From a virus: a stretch of 62,203 bases of DNA. The notes below the pieces were generated by a model. It saw only the letters and a program-made list of their open reading frames with translations. It made no database searches and was not told where the DNA came from. The translations under genes and the position numbers were made by a program. Location of the stretch: IMG/VR virus record IMGVR_UViG_3300025233_000001, positions 1 to 62,203 of that record; one strand, given 5' to 3'. This document shows positions 29,230 to 37,701 of this stretch, one piece after another. Position 1 is the first letter of the stretch. Every line of letters starts with the position of its first letter.

Positions 29230-29900
29230 ATCGATGGATAAGCGAACCTCGCCCGGTTTGTTTCCTGTGTTTCCTAGTGGTGTCGGTGAATGAGTGTCAC
29301 GCACTGGCAGGAAACAAACCGCGATAGGTTACAAGCGCACTAAAAGGTTACAGCGAGTTAATAGGATACAAGCGGGGTCTAGCTAGCAGGTGTTGCCGGT
29401 AAGCGTATCGAGTTAGATAGACGGGCAGGGTTTAACGAAAAATGTACAGACAGACTAAGGTTACAAAAGAAACGCATGGAATCAATCACTTACGTGCGGC
29501 GTTTCCTCTGTTTCCTCTCTAGACAGTAGCTAGCGAAAATCGAGGCGTTTACAGCACACGCACTAAGTAACCTTGTTTCTAAATGGTGTAGTTACGCACT
29601 AATCGGAAACGGCAGGTCTAAATGGTTACTAGTGGTGGTGCGGTTTTCGCCTCGCGTGTGAACCTCTATTAAAAACTGGATACAGGTTACAGTTAAATAC
29701 TACAAATGAGCAGTACCAATGGTTCCCGCTGTTTCCTACTTGTAACCTTTTATGGAAATTAAACGGAATTCTAATAATCCGTCTGTGTTGAACCTACGGC
29801 TAGGATACATAGCAATTTACGCACACAGTAACCTTGTAACTTTCCTGTGTACCTAATACGGCCACCGTCCATGGCAGCCTATTAAGTCGGGGTGAACCCT
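29230..29900. other. Non-coding control region with iterated GGTTACA and GTTTCCT motifs (candidate origin)
   Basis: No gene is seen from 29102 to 29913. GGTTACA occurs at 29327, 29346, 29459, 29685 and, inverted, at 29741; the variant GGATACA occurs at 29364, 29678 and 29803; GGTTACT variants occur at 29566, 29624 and 29827. GTTTCCT occurs at 29260, 29269, 29501, 29510 and 29731, and inverted at 29309. The region is AT-richer than its surroundings and lies near the junction of the two arms. Iterated short motifs are typical of initiator-binding origins or regulator arrays. Confidence 0.55.
29254..29321. repeat. Perfect 14-bp inverted repeat in the control region
   Basis: CGGTTTGTTTCCTG (29254-29267) and its exact complement (29308-29321) are separated by 40 bases. 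The arms contain the GTTTCCT motif. It may be a protein-binding site or a cruciform/stem-loop used in replication or transcription control. Confidence 0.65.
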
Positions 29901-29913
29901 ATTTAGAACTTAA

Positions 29914-30132
29914 TTAATAGGTAAACCCAGCTTGCACCATCGCATTACCTTTTCTGTACACAACGTGATTGACATCATCACAGTCGATTAATTCATACTT
30001 GCCAGTTGCGCGGTCGTAATCTCCACGCTGATAAACCTTATTACTGTCCGGCTTGAGCTTAATAAACTCGCCTTTCGGTAGAGACTTAATCATATACATA
30101 CCCAGTTCCACGGTATTAGCTTGCGTAGTCAT
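29914..30132 (-). CDS. Conserved small phage protein
   Basis: This 72-residue protein starts at 30132 (MTTQANTVELGMYM) with GGGAG 8 bases upstream. The pattern KGEFIKLKPDSNKVYQRGDY, then YELIDCDDVN, is that of a small protein I recall from many phages, with no assigned function. It is the only gene inside the control region between the two arms, so its product may be an early protein. Confidence 0.7.
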   Translation of the reverse strand: MTTQANTVELGMYMIKSLPKGEFIKLKPDSNKVYQRGDYDRATGKYELIDCDDVNHVVYRKGNAMVQAGFTY

Positions 30133-30244
30133 ATGCGAGACTCCCATTAAGTGACGGCGTAAACGTTGAAAGAGTAATTAACTAGATATTAGTTAATCGG
30201 AACTACGGATTAAGCGGCCCGGAGCCTTTCTTACCGTAGACTCT

Positions 30245-30253
30245 ATTATACCA
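30245..30253 (-). promoter_or_regulatory. Leftward promoter with consensus extended -10
   Basis: On the minus strand TGGTATAAT gives a perfect TATAAT -10 box (30245-30250) with the TG extension. It lies about 110 bases before the 29914-30132 gene. The -35 region has no good match. Confidence 0.55.
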
Positions 30254-30579
30254 TCCTTTTTGATTAAGTCGGATTAAGTTTAATTATCCCGGCCAGTATT
30301 ATCTCTGATTAATTCCATCCGGCAGGCCACGGCGGGGGTAGGGGGCACCGGACCAAGCGATTTCGCACCCCCCTGTCGATCCGGCAAGCCCACTCCGACA
30401 TACATACTAGAATACCCTTGTAACTCAGATAATCCGCGCATACTTCGATCTACTTGAGATAGACACCACCCCGTCAATCTGTTCCCAGAAAATATCTCGC
30501 ACCCTTTGAAAATTCGCCCTTGCGTCGGCAGTGCGGCCCCGCGTACTCTGTAACCCTATCGACCCGGACGTTGTAGAAT
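30254..30579. other. Non-coding region before terminase; candidate packaging site and late promoter region
   Basis: No convincing gene is seen. It contains a GC-rich stretch with runs of G and C (about 30328-30375; GGGGGTAGGGGGCACC, then GCACCCCCC). Packaging sites often lie just upstream of the small terminase gene, so a cos or pac site here is plausible. TTGAAA and TTGCGT boxes at 30506-30530 might serve the late operon, but no strong -10 is seen. Confidence 0.35.
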
Positions 30580-31215
30580 ATGCAACAGCACCCAGCCCCC
30601 GCAGCCTTTAATGACTCTGTAGCCCTACGTGCGCAGAACCTACGCTTCCGTGGGATAGGCAACCCCTACGCTTTCTTGAATGGCATTGGCATTGTACCCA
30701 TTAAGGAATTCCTGTTCCGTGGGGCTACGATCATCGAGCTAGCGGAAACCATCAACCTTCCCGTCAGCACTATACGAAACTGGATCGAGCAAGAAGGCCA
30801 CCAGAACGATATTGACGAGGCTAGCACACTCTCCGCAGAAGGCTATCTGGTACAAGGCGAGAGGATGTTGCGTACTGCGGCTAATAAGTTCGAGTTGGAT
30901 CGGGCAAAGTCAATGCTGGAACATGGACGTTGGCTGGCGTCGAAACGCGATAAGAAAACCTATGGTAACCTTCCCGGTGAACAGGGTGGTGCCGCAGCCG
31001 TCAGTTATACATTCAATATCGGTGCAGATAATGCGCAGATCAACATTGCACAGCAGACCAACCTGCGACATAAGGGCGAGGAAGATGCACCTCCACCGGT
31101 CACATTTGACTTAAATACATTCCAGATCGACGGACATAAACCTGATCACTTGCAGAAAGTTCACTCGGACTTTCCGGCCATTGCTGCCCTAGAAGTCCCG
31201 GAGGACTACGAGTGA
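30580..31215 (+). CDS. terS: Terminase small subunit
   Basis: This 211-residue protein has a helix-turn-helix at residues about 45-70 (ATIIELAETINLPVSTIRNWI), as in small terminase DNA-recognition domains, followed by a helical oligomerisation region and a C-terminal polar tail. It recognises phage DNA for packaging and hands it to the large subunit. The stop overlaps the large terminase GTG start by 4 bases (GTGA). No strong ribosome site is seen before the ATG at 30580. Confidence 0.8.
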   Translation: MQQHPAPAAFNDSVALRAQNLRFRGIGNPYAFLNGIGIVPIKEFLFRGATIIELAETINLPVSTIRNWIEQEGHQNDIDEASTLSAEGYLVQGERMLRTAANKFELDRAKSMLEHGRWLASKRDKKTYGNLPGEQGGAAAVSYTFNIGADNAQINIAQQTNLRHKGEEDAPPPVTFDLNTFQIDGHKPDHLQKVHSDFPAIAALEVPEDYE

Positions 31216-32666
31216 CTGTAGTTAATAAGACCTACACAGCAGAGCCCACGCCGCAGCGGTTACATAATGATCGTGGGATGGACGTGCAGTACATCGAAGG
31301 ACCGATGGGTTCAGGTAAGTCTACTGCGTGCATGATGGAGATACTCATGCGTGCGTTCAGGCAGCAGCCGGACGAGAATAAGATACGTAAGTCGCGCTGG
31401 GCGATTGTGCGTAATACGTACCCTGAGCTTAAGACTACCACTATTAAGACTTGGCAGGAGTGGGTACCGGATGAAGTAGCTCCGGTGGTTTACTCTATGC
31501 CGATCCTATGTAAGTTTAAGCAGCGCATGGCGGACGGTACGAAAGTTGAGCTAGAAGTTTATTTCATGGCGCTGGATACCCCAGATGACGTGAGTAAACT
31601 TCTGTCACTGGAACTGACTGGTGCGTACATCAACGAAGCTCGCGAAGTACCGTGGGAGATTTTGGAAGGTTTGATTTCGCGTATCGACCGATACCCGAAA
31701 ACCATTAAGGATGACCAAGGAAACAAGTTATATGGTGCGACTGAACCCGGCGTTATTGCCGACAGTAATCCGCCTAGAACTACACATTGGGCGTACACAA
31801 AGTTTGAACCGGGAGCATCCGAAGAACCTGCACCGCAATCGTGGCGTCGATATAAACAGCCGCCTGCGGTGTATTGGGATGGAGAACGGTGGGTTCTTAA
31901 CCCTGATGCAGAGAACTTACGGAATCTATCCAGCGATTACTACGACCGACAGCTAGCGCTGGGTGAAGAACACATTCGCGTGAACTTGGCCGGTGAGTAT
32001 GGCATGACTAAGCGCGGTAAGGCCGTGTTTAGTAAGTTCAGCGAAATGAAGCACGTCGCTAAAGAGATATTGCTACCGCGACGCGGTACGACAATCTTGC
32101 TAGGCGTAGACTTTGGCCTGACTCCGGCAGTGGTAGTTGGACAACTTAATATGAAGGGACTGGTGTTACTGGATGAGTTACCAGCAACCGATGAGTCTCT
32201 TGAAGACTTCCTAGATCAGTATGTGCTGCCACTACTTCGCACAAAGTATAATGGCTACACAGTAGTAGCATCAGGTGACCCTTCCGGTTCGGGACGGTCT
32301 AGCTTAACTAAGATGACGTCAATACAAATGATGATGCAGCGAGGCATCAAGACGTATCCTGCGGTAACGAATAACTTCGGTAAACGTAAGGAAGCGGTCG
32401 ATTGGTTCCTAGGTCGCGATGAAGGTTTCGTGGTAAGTCCTAACCTTTCACACATTCGTGAAGTAATGGGAGCGGGTTATGTATGGAAGCAGACCCGGAA
32501 TAATGCAGGCAAAGTGCTAGACATCGCAGATAAGAATGAATTCTCACATATGGCAGATGCGATCCAGTACCTTGCGCTCTATGCCCGCTATGGTGCAGGC
32601 GTGGCCTCTAAGCCCGAAGACAACGGCAAGCCAGCGCAGAGTGGCCCGGGGTTCCGGTACGCTTGA
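31212..32666 (+). CDS. terL: Terminase large subunit
   Basis: This 484-residue packaging motor has an N-terminal ATPase with Walker A GPMGSGKST (30-38), a coupling Walker B-like AYINEAREV with catalytic E142, and a C-terminal RNase H-like nuclease with acidic motifs LLGVDFG, ASGDPSG and MADAIQYL. It pumps DNA into the prohead and cuts it. The GTG start is at 31212. The length is typical for podophage TerL. It is followed directly by the lysis cassette. Confidence 0.93.
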   Translation: MTVVNKTYTAEPTPQRLHNDRGMDVQYIEGPMGSGKSTACMMEILMRAFRQQPDENKIRKSRWAIVRNTYPELKTTTIKTWQEWVPDEVAPVVYSMPILCKFKQRMADGTKVELEVYFMALDTPDDVSKLLSLELTGAYINEAREVPWEILEGLISRIDRYPKTIKDDQGNKLYGATEPGVIADSNPPRTTHWAYTKFEPGASEEPAPQSWRRYKQPPAVYWDGERWVLNPDAENLRNLSSDYYDRQLALGEEHIRVNLAGEYGMTKRGKAVFSKFSEMKHVAKEILLPRRGTTILLGVDFGLTPAVVVGQLNMKGLVLLDELPATDESLEDFLDQYVLPLLRTKYNGYTVVASGDPSGSGRSSLTKMTSIQMMMQRGIKTYPAVTNNFGKRKEAVDWFLGRDEGFVVSPNLSHIREVMGAGYVWKQTRNNAGKVLDIADKNEFSHMADAIQYLALYARYGAGVASKPEDNGKPAQSGPGFRYA

Positions 32667-32722
32667 CGGGCGGCGCTGCGCGCCCTACGGTCAAGGCTCG
32701 GGGCAAGTTGCAAGGGTGGCGC

Positions 32723-33208
32723 ATGAACGGTATCGACCAAGGTGTGTGGATCATCAACCGCACCTTTCAGGACTACTTAGACCCGAAATACAACTCACTG
32801 TCTGCTAAGTTGCAATTAGGTACGACTGGACTACAAGAGTCTAAATTCATCGACCGTATCCAACAGCCGAATGGGCCTGCCCATAGTTTCTGGCAGATGG
32901 AGAAAGGCGGTGCAATTCACGGTGTACTCAAGCCGGGTTCAATTGTATTGGCTGATGTACAAGCACTGTGCGCCAAGTTAGGCGTGGCTCCCACGGAAGA
33001 AGCTATTTACGCAGCAGTAATCAACAACGACATTCTCGCTTGTGGTATCGCCCGACTGGCGTACTACTGCGACCCCAACCCGCTTCCAGAGGTAGGTGAC
33101 GTCGATGGTGCTTGGCGCTGCTATATACGAAACTGGGGTCCGGGGAAACCTAAGCCCCTTACATGGCCGGGGAACTATACTGCGGCCAGGAGGGCGTTTA
33201 ATGTCTGA
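32723..33208 (+). CDS. Endolysin, lysozyme-like
   Basis: This 161-residue protein starts at 32723 (MNGIDQGVWIINRTFQDYL) with AAGG about 7 bases upstream; a longer TTG-started frame from 32663 is possible. The segment GLQESKFIDRIQQPNGPAHSFWQME, with candidate catalytic E39, resembles the lysozyme-like fold of a group of phage lysins (ExGxxxRxxxxGPAxxxWQFE pattern). No signal peptide is evident, so export needs a holin. It lies beside holin and spanin genes. The stop overlaps the holin start by 8 bases. Confidence 0.7.
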   Translation: MNGIDQGVWIINRTFQDYLDPKYNSLSAKLQLGTTGLQESKFIDRIQQPNGPAHSFWQMEKGGAIHGVLKPGSIVLADVQALCAKLGVAPTEEAIYAAVINNDILACGIARLAYYCDPNPLPEVGDVDGAWRCYIRNWGPGKPKPLTWPGNYTAARRAFNV

Positions 33209-33578
33209 CATGCCACCGACCGGCGGTAGCTTTAGCTGGGGTCAGTTAGTAGCAGGTGGTTTAGTAGCTCTAGGTTCACTCGGCGCAGCAGCAGTAGCTT
33301 TCCGTAATTGGATCGTCTCAAGCGCTACGGGCGTAGCAGGCGACCAAGCACAGATTGAAATTATCCGCATGCTACGTGAACAGGTAGAGCGGGAGAGTGC
33401 CCGAGCCGATGCCGCTTCCGCTGCACGTGACGCCGCACTAGATCAGATGCGCGGCATGAAAGAACAGATGACAGCAATGTCAAATGAACTTACTGCCGTT
33501 AAGCTGCAACTAGTTCAAGTACAGAGTAGACTCGGTGAGGTAGCTCATAATACGAGCTTGACTACTGGAACCCCATGA
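33201..33578 (+). CDS. Candidate holin
   Basis: This 125-residue protein starts at 33201 with AGGAGG 8 bases upstream. The first 12 residues are polar, residues about 13-34 are one hydrophobic segment (LVAGGLVALGSLGAAAVAF), and the remainder is a long charged helix likely to form a coiled coil. A small membrane protein between endolysin and spanins fits a holin. Its single membrane segment and coiled coil are also compatible with an unrelated membrane-anchored protein. Confidence 0.55.
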   Translation: MSDMPPTGGSFSWGQLVAGGLVALGSLGAAAVAFRNWIVSSATGVAGDQAQIEIIRMLREQVERESARADAASAARDAALDQMRGMKEQMTAMSNELTAVKLQLVQVQSRLGEVAHNTSLTTGTP

Positions 33579-33973
33579 TACTCCCAACTAAGCGAGACTT
33601 AATCTATGCCGCTATTGCAGTATTCTGCGTAGCGGCTTTCGCATTTGCGCTGTTCTTCCTCGGCTACAACTACGCACATAAGAGTGACGCGCTAACCATT
33701 AATGGATTGCAGACTAAGCTAGATGCAGCGATGGCAGCGAACAAAGCCAACGACAGCGTACTAACTGATTGCAATAAAGCGACGAATGATGCGATGGTAG
33801 CGCAGGCGGCAGCAGAGCAGCGTGAGAAGAAAGCGAGTGATGCGCTAGCAGCCTTCCAACAGAACGCTGCTTTGAGTCAGCAGAACTACCAAAAGAAAGT
33901 TACACTTAATAAGACGAAGCCGGAATGCGCCGTCTTACAGGAGCGCTTATGCCCCGCCGCTTTGGGTTACTGA
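33575..33973 (+). CDS. i-spanin (Rz-like inner membrane subunit)
   Basis: This 132-residue protein has an N-terminal membrane segment (residues 10-31, IYAAIAVFCVAAFAFALFF) and a periplasmic helical coiled coil (residues 45-115) with Cys residues. The last about 25 residues are overlapped by the o-spanin gene in another frame, the classical nested spanin layout. Inner and outer subunits join across the periplasm and fuse the membranes at lysis. The start overlaps the holin stop by 4 bases. Confidence 0.8.
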   Translation: MILPTKRDLIYAAIAVFCVAAFAFALFFLGYNYAHKSDALTINGLQTKLDAAMAANKANDSVLTDCNKATNDAMVAQAAAEQREKKASDALAAFQQNAALSQQNYQKKVTLNKTKPECAVLQERLCPAALGY

Positions 33974-34239
33974 TAGTCGGTGTGTGTCTGTTCTTGGCTA
34001 GCTGCGCCTCGCAGCAACCGATTATCCAGTATAAGGAAGTCAAAGTACCTGTTTACAAGTACGTGGCTGTTCCTGCAAAATACACTACACACGATAAGAC
34101 GATCCCGGAACCGAAGGACGATTACGTCAATACGGCTCTGATTATCGCCAATCAAAGAAAAGCTAAGCTGCAAGTGTGCTATAAGCAGCTAGATGACATC
34201 AGCTTTATACAGGGATCAGACTCTAATGGCGGCCCCTAA
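33949..34239 (+). CDS. o-spanin (Rz1-like outer membrane lipoprotein)
   Basis: This 96-residue lipoprotein starts at 33949 with AGGAG upstream. The signal peptide MPRRFGLLIVGVCLFLASC ends in a lipobox LASC with C19 as the lipidated residue. The mature part has a short Pro/Lys/Tyr-rich segment and a helical C-terminus. It is encoded in a different frame starting inside the i-spanin gene and overlaps the portal start by 14 bases. It would anchor in the outer membrane, indicating a Gram-negative host. Confidence 0.85.
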   Translation: MPRRFGLLIVGVCLFLASCASQQPIIQYKEVKVPVYKYVAVPAKYTTHDKTIPEPKDDYVNTALIIANQRKAKLQVCYKQLDDISFIQGSDSNGGP

Positions 34240-36235
34240 TACCGATCCGACACTTGAAGGGACTGATATCCCGGACCCGAGTAACTTCGGATTAGGTGAA
34301 ATCAGCAATACAACCTTGGAAGATAATCTCGCCGCATACGTGCAGCGCCAGTATATTATCGCCAAGCAGAATAAGTGGAATGCCGGTATCACAGACTTGC
34401 TTGTACGTAATATGTACGCCAAGCGCTGTAAGTATTTGCCGGATGAAGAAACTGCTTTCGGGCCGTACAATAATATCTATATCGGACTGTGCGCGCTTAA
34501 AGCGCGTGCGGCTGCATCGTGGCTTATTGATATTATCGTCAACAATATCGATAAGCCGTGGACAATCGACCCCACTCCTGAACCAGAGTTACCTGAACGT
34601 CTCATGGCACAGGCCATCGAAACGTTGCTTCAAGAATTGCCTAGCTTTCAGAGCTTTGATGCTTTGAAGGATCGTGCCACACAGATTAAGTCGGTACTAC
34701 AGGACATTAATCAGAAGCAAGCCACGGACGCAACAAAGCGTATGGAAACGCGCATTAATGACCAGATGACCGAAGGTGGCTGGGTCAATACTTATGCGAA
34801 CTTTATTGATGACTTAACAGTCTTCCCGACTGCGTTCCTGCGTGGGCCTATCGAAATGAATGTACCGTCCCCGGAATGGGATGGCAATAAGTTCGAGGTT
34901 AAGCAGAAAGCTGTACCGCAAGTACGGCAGATGAATCCATTCGATGTATACCCTGCACCGAATGCGACGAATGTAAATAATGGCGACTACATGATTGAGG
35001 CGCCGGAGTTTACACATGCAGCAGTACACGAATTAATTGGCGTACCCACATTCTTAGAACCTAATATCCGTCAGGTGCTCGATGAGTACAAGCATGGATA
35101 TAAGCCTAATAAGATGGAGGATAGTACACGCGCCTATCTGGAAGATCGTCGCCAGACATTAGTTATGAAGCGCGGTCTTGAGACTGTGATTTATAACGGT
35201 AAGATTGAAGGTAAATATCTTATCGAAAATAATGTCATCGTAGATGATCCTCAGAAGTTTTACGAGGCAGAAGTATGGGTGATCGGTAACTATACGATCC
35301 GTGCCGTACTTAATCCGAACCCGCTCGGTAATCGCCCGATCTACGCGACTAGCTTCGTTAAAGTTAATAATTCTATCTGGGGTCAGAGTGTTGTAGATTT
35401 AGTTTACGATACTCAGCGTGTATGCAATGCAGCGTCACGGGCAACCGTACGTAACATGGCATATAGTTCCGGCCCCATTGGTGAGGTAGTTTCTGACCGC
35501 CTGTCCAGTAGTGACGATGAGACAGAGGCCCAGCCATACAAGATTTTCCGGGTCGGTCCAGACATCACGGGCACAGGTGCGCCAGCCTTCAAGTTCCATA
35601 ATGTGCAATCGGTTGCGCCGGACTTGATGAATGTGTTTGACAAGTACAACAAGATGGCGGACGATCTATCGGGCGTACCTGCCTACGTGCTTGGTAACCC
35701 GCAGGTAGCAGGTGCAGGTCGCACACTTGGCGGCTTGTCGATGCTGATGGGTAATGCAGCTAAGGGTATCAAGAACGTACAACTTAATATCGACCGGGAT
35801 ATCATTTCGCCAGTAGTGGAAGGTTTCTACTACTACAATATGATCGTCTCGACTGATATGGGTATTAAGGCAGATGCAAAGGTAGTGGCACGCGGAGCAA
35901 CAGGTCTACTGCAACGCGAGTTGGCACAGAGTCGCACGACAGAGATTCTGCAATTGCTTACTCCGTACGTACAAATGGGCCTACTGGATAAGACGGCACT
36001 GGATTACATTCTGCGTTCACTGCTACAGAATACAGGATTGCCGATTGACAAGATCATCCCTGACCCGGACGCAGCAAGTAACATCGCAGACTTGCAGAGT
36101 CTATTAGGGAGCCAAAGTGCAGCATTGAACCGGGGAACAAGTACACCGGTACCACTGCCGCCACAGAGCCAACCACAACCTAATCCACAAATGGCTCCGT
36201 TTCCACAACCTGTAAACCTTGCGCAAGGTGCATGA
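34226..36235 (+). CDS. Portal protein
   Basis: This 669-residue protein starts at 34226 (MAAPNTDPTLEG). It has the size and character of podophage portal (head-tail connector) proteins: a helical N-terminal half, a middle beta-rich wing (NPFDVYPAPNATN region), a C-terminal helical crown with ARGATGLLQREL, and a Pro/Gln-rich end. Twelve copies would form the ring through which DNA enters and leaves. Its place between terminase/lysis and scaffold/capsid supports the call. Confidence 0.85.
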   Translation: MAAPNTDPTLEGTDIPDPSNFGLGEISNTTLEDNLAAYVQRQYIIAKQNKWNAGITDLLVRNMYAKRCKYLPDEETAFGPYNNIYIGLCALKARAAASWLIDIIVNNIDKPWTIDPTPEPELPERLMAQAIETLLQELPSFQSFDALKDRATQIKSVLQDINQKQATDATKRMETRINDQMTEGGWVNTYANFIDDLTVFPTAFLRGPIEMNVPSPEWDGNKFEVKQKAVPQVRQMNPFDVYPAPNATNVNNGDYMIEAPEFTHAAVHELIGVPTFLEPNIRQVLDEYKHGYKPNKMEDSTRAYLEDRRQTLVMKRGLETVIYNGKIEGKYLIENNVIVDDPQKFYEAEVWVIGNYTIRAVLNPNPLGNRPIYATSFVKVNNSIWGQSVVDLVYDTQRVCNAASRATVRNMAYSSGPIGEVVSDRLSSSDDETEAQPYKIFRVGPDITGTGAPAFKFHNVQSVAPDLMNVFDKYNKMADDLSGVPAYVLGNPQVAGAGRTLGGLSMLMGNAAKGIKNVQLNIDRDIISPVVEGFYYYNMIVSTDMGIKADAKVVARGATGLLQRELAQSRTTEILQLLTPYVQMGLLDKTALDYILRSLLQNTGLPIDKIIPDPDAASNIADLQSLLGSQSAALNRGTSTPVPLPPQSQPQPNPQMAPFPQPVNLAQGA

Positions 36236-36528
36236 CAATGGCTAATAAGAAAACAAGTTTTGGTAGTGGTCCCGGCTCGGCTAAGTCTACGAGCCTGACG
36301 TACAACCCGGGGGCTCAGGGAACTGTGAGCTTTGGTAAGAGCTTCCCGAACGATACTAAGAACGTGGTGTCAAGCAAGCTGCCCCTTCGGCAGTCGGTTG
36401 CGAACCCGCGCAATGCGCCCGTCAACAATAAGGGCAACTCGGGCGCAGGCCCGAAGCGTGTGCAGTTTGGTAATACTCCGCTGCCGAAGCCCGCGAAGAA
36501 CCGCGTGGGCTTCAAGACATCGAGTTAA
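36232..36528 (+). CDS. Hypothetical virion-region protein, disordered
   Basis: This 98-residue Gly/Ser/Asn/Lys-rich protein (MTMANKKTSFGSGPG start, KPAKNRVGFKTSS end) is positively charged and lacks hydrophobic segments. The start overlaps the portal stop by 4 bases. No family is recognised. It may be a small structural or assembly protein. Confidence 0.65.
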   Translation: MTMANKKTSFGSGPGSAKSTSLTYNPGAQGTVSFGKSFPNDTKNVVSSKLPLRQSVANPRNAPVNNKGNSGAGPKRVQFGNTPLPKPAKNRVGFKTSS

Positions 36529-36731
36529 TGGACGATAAAATCCAAGCTGAGTTTAGGCGAGCAGTGGCGTCAGGTGTAAACCGGCCACTGCTTTCTTACA
36601 TTCAGGCAAGACTAAATGATGTAAAGGATCAACTCACAATCTCTGGCGATGCTGGGTTCAAGCAACTACAGGGACGTGCACAAGAGTTGAGTGACCTAAT
36701 CAAAGAACTAGAGAGAGCTAGAGAACCATGA
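36528..36731 (+). CDS. Hypothetical helical protein
   Basis: This 67-residue protein is almost wholly helical (NDVKDQLTISGDAGFKQLQG, then KELERAREP). It resembles small phage proteins found between portal and scaffold in podophages, possibly assembly factors. The start makes TAATG with the preceding stop, and its stop overlaps the scaffold start. Confidence 0.65.
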   Translation: MDDKIQAEFRRAVASGVNRPLLSYIQARLNDVKDQLTISGDAGFKQLQGRAQELSDLIKELERAREP

Positions 36732-37684
36732 GCTTACCGACATCTATGGCAGCAAAGCGGGCATCACTGGAAGCCCAAGAACAGACTCCGACTGCACCTA
36801 CTCCGACACCGGAGCCGGTAGCCGAAGTAGCACCTACCTCGACAACGGAAGTGCAGCCAACTCCCGGTGAAGGTGAGCGAATCACAATTACCCGCACAGA
36901 GTTTAATGACCTACAGGCAGCGGCAGGCAAGACCCGCGCCGCCGAGGGTCGGCTCGAAATGCTCAACATGGACATGGAGGCGATGCGGAAGCGCTTGACA
37001 GAGCTTGAGGACGCCTCTAAGGGTAATCCCAAGCCCAGCGCCCCGGCTGCAACGGCGGACGTTTGGGAGGCTCCCACCGTCGAAGGCGTGACCGAACAGG
37101 AGCAAGCAGATTACGGCGAGTCGATCCCGCTAATTGAGAAAGTAGCTAAGCGTATCTGTGCGCAGATGATTAAGGAAATGCTGCCCACAGTCACTAGCAA
37201 AATCGATCAGGTGAAGTCGGTCGCAGAAAGTACAGCCGGTGCAGTCGTGAAGTCTACGGTAGATGCGTATACCGCAGCCGTAGCAGAAGAAGTCGGCAAC
37301 ATGGAAGAATGCGTCGAACACGAACACTGGCAAGCATTCTTAGAATCGTTTGATGACGACACAAGTTTGCAAGTTGGACAGCTTGTACGTAACCACATTG
37401 ATAAGAAGAATATCAAGGGTATGGTTAAGCTGTTCGATAAGTTCAAGGCTAAGTACGGTGTGGGTACTCCCAAGCCGACTCAGACAGGCTACGAAGGAGC
37501 GAAGCCGGGTGGTGGTACAGCGGAAGCCGCGCCGCGACAGGAAGAACAAAAGCTCCCGTTTAGTAAGCGAAAGGAAGCCCACGATAAATACATCAAGGGC
37601 CAGATGGACGCTTCTGAATACGAGAAGATTAAAGACCAATACAACAAGGCCGACGCAGAAGGCCGAGTGGATTACAATAAGTAA
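36728..37684 (+). CDS. Capsid scaffold protein
   Basis: This 318-residue, highly charged protein has a Pro/Thr/Glu low-complexity start (residues 10-55), long helices (55-100 and 130-230), and a basic C-terminal region (KLPFSKRKEAHDKYIKGQ) that probably contacts the capsid protein. Composition, size and location directly before the major capsid gene indicate the internal scaffold that guides prohead assembly. No protease motif is seen. Confidence 0.8.
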   Translation: MSLPTSMAAKRASLEAQEQTPTAPTPTPEPVAEVAPTSTTEVQPTPGEGERITITRTEFNDLQAAAGKTRAAEGRLEMLNMDMEAMRKRLTELEDASKGNPKPSAPAATADVWEAPTVEGVTEQEQADYGESIPLIEKVAKRICAQMIKEMLPTVTSKIDQVKSVAESTAGAVVKSTVDAYTAAVAEEVGNMEECVEHEHWQAFLESFDDDTSLQVGQLVRNHIDKKNIKGMVKLFDKFKAKYGVGTPKPTQTGYEGAKPGGGTAEAAPRQEEQKLPFSKRKEAHDKYIKGQMDASEYEKIKDQYNKADAEGRVDYNK

Positions 37685-37701
37685 ATAACGGAGAGAATTA
37701 A

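Noticed and set aside
30280-30477. Minus-strand frame of 65 codons upstream of terminase
   Set aside because: It needs a TTG start, has no ribosome site and is low-complexity. I treat the segment as non-coding DNA, possibly a packaging or promoter region.
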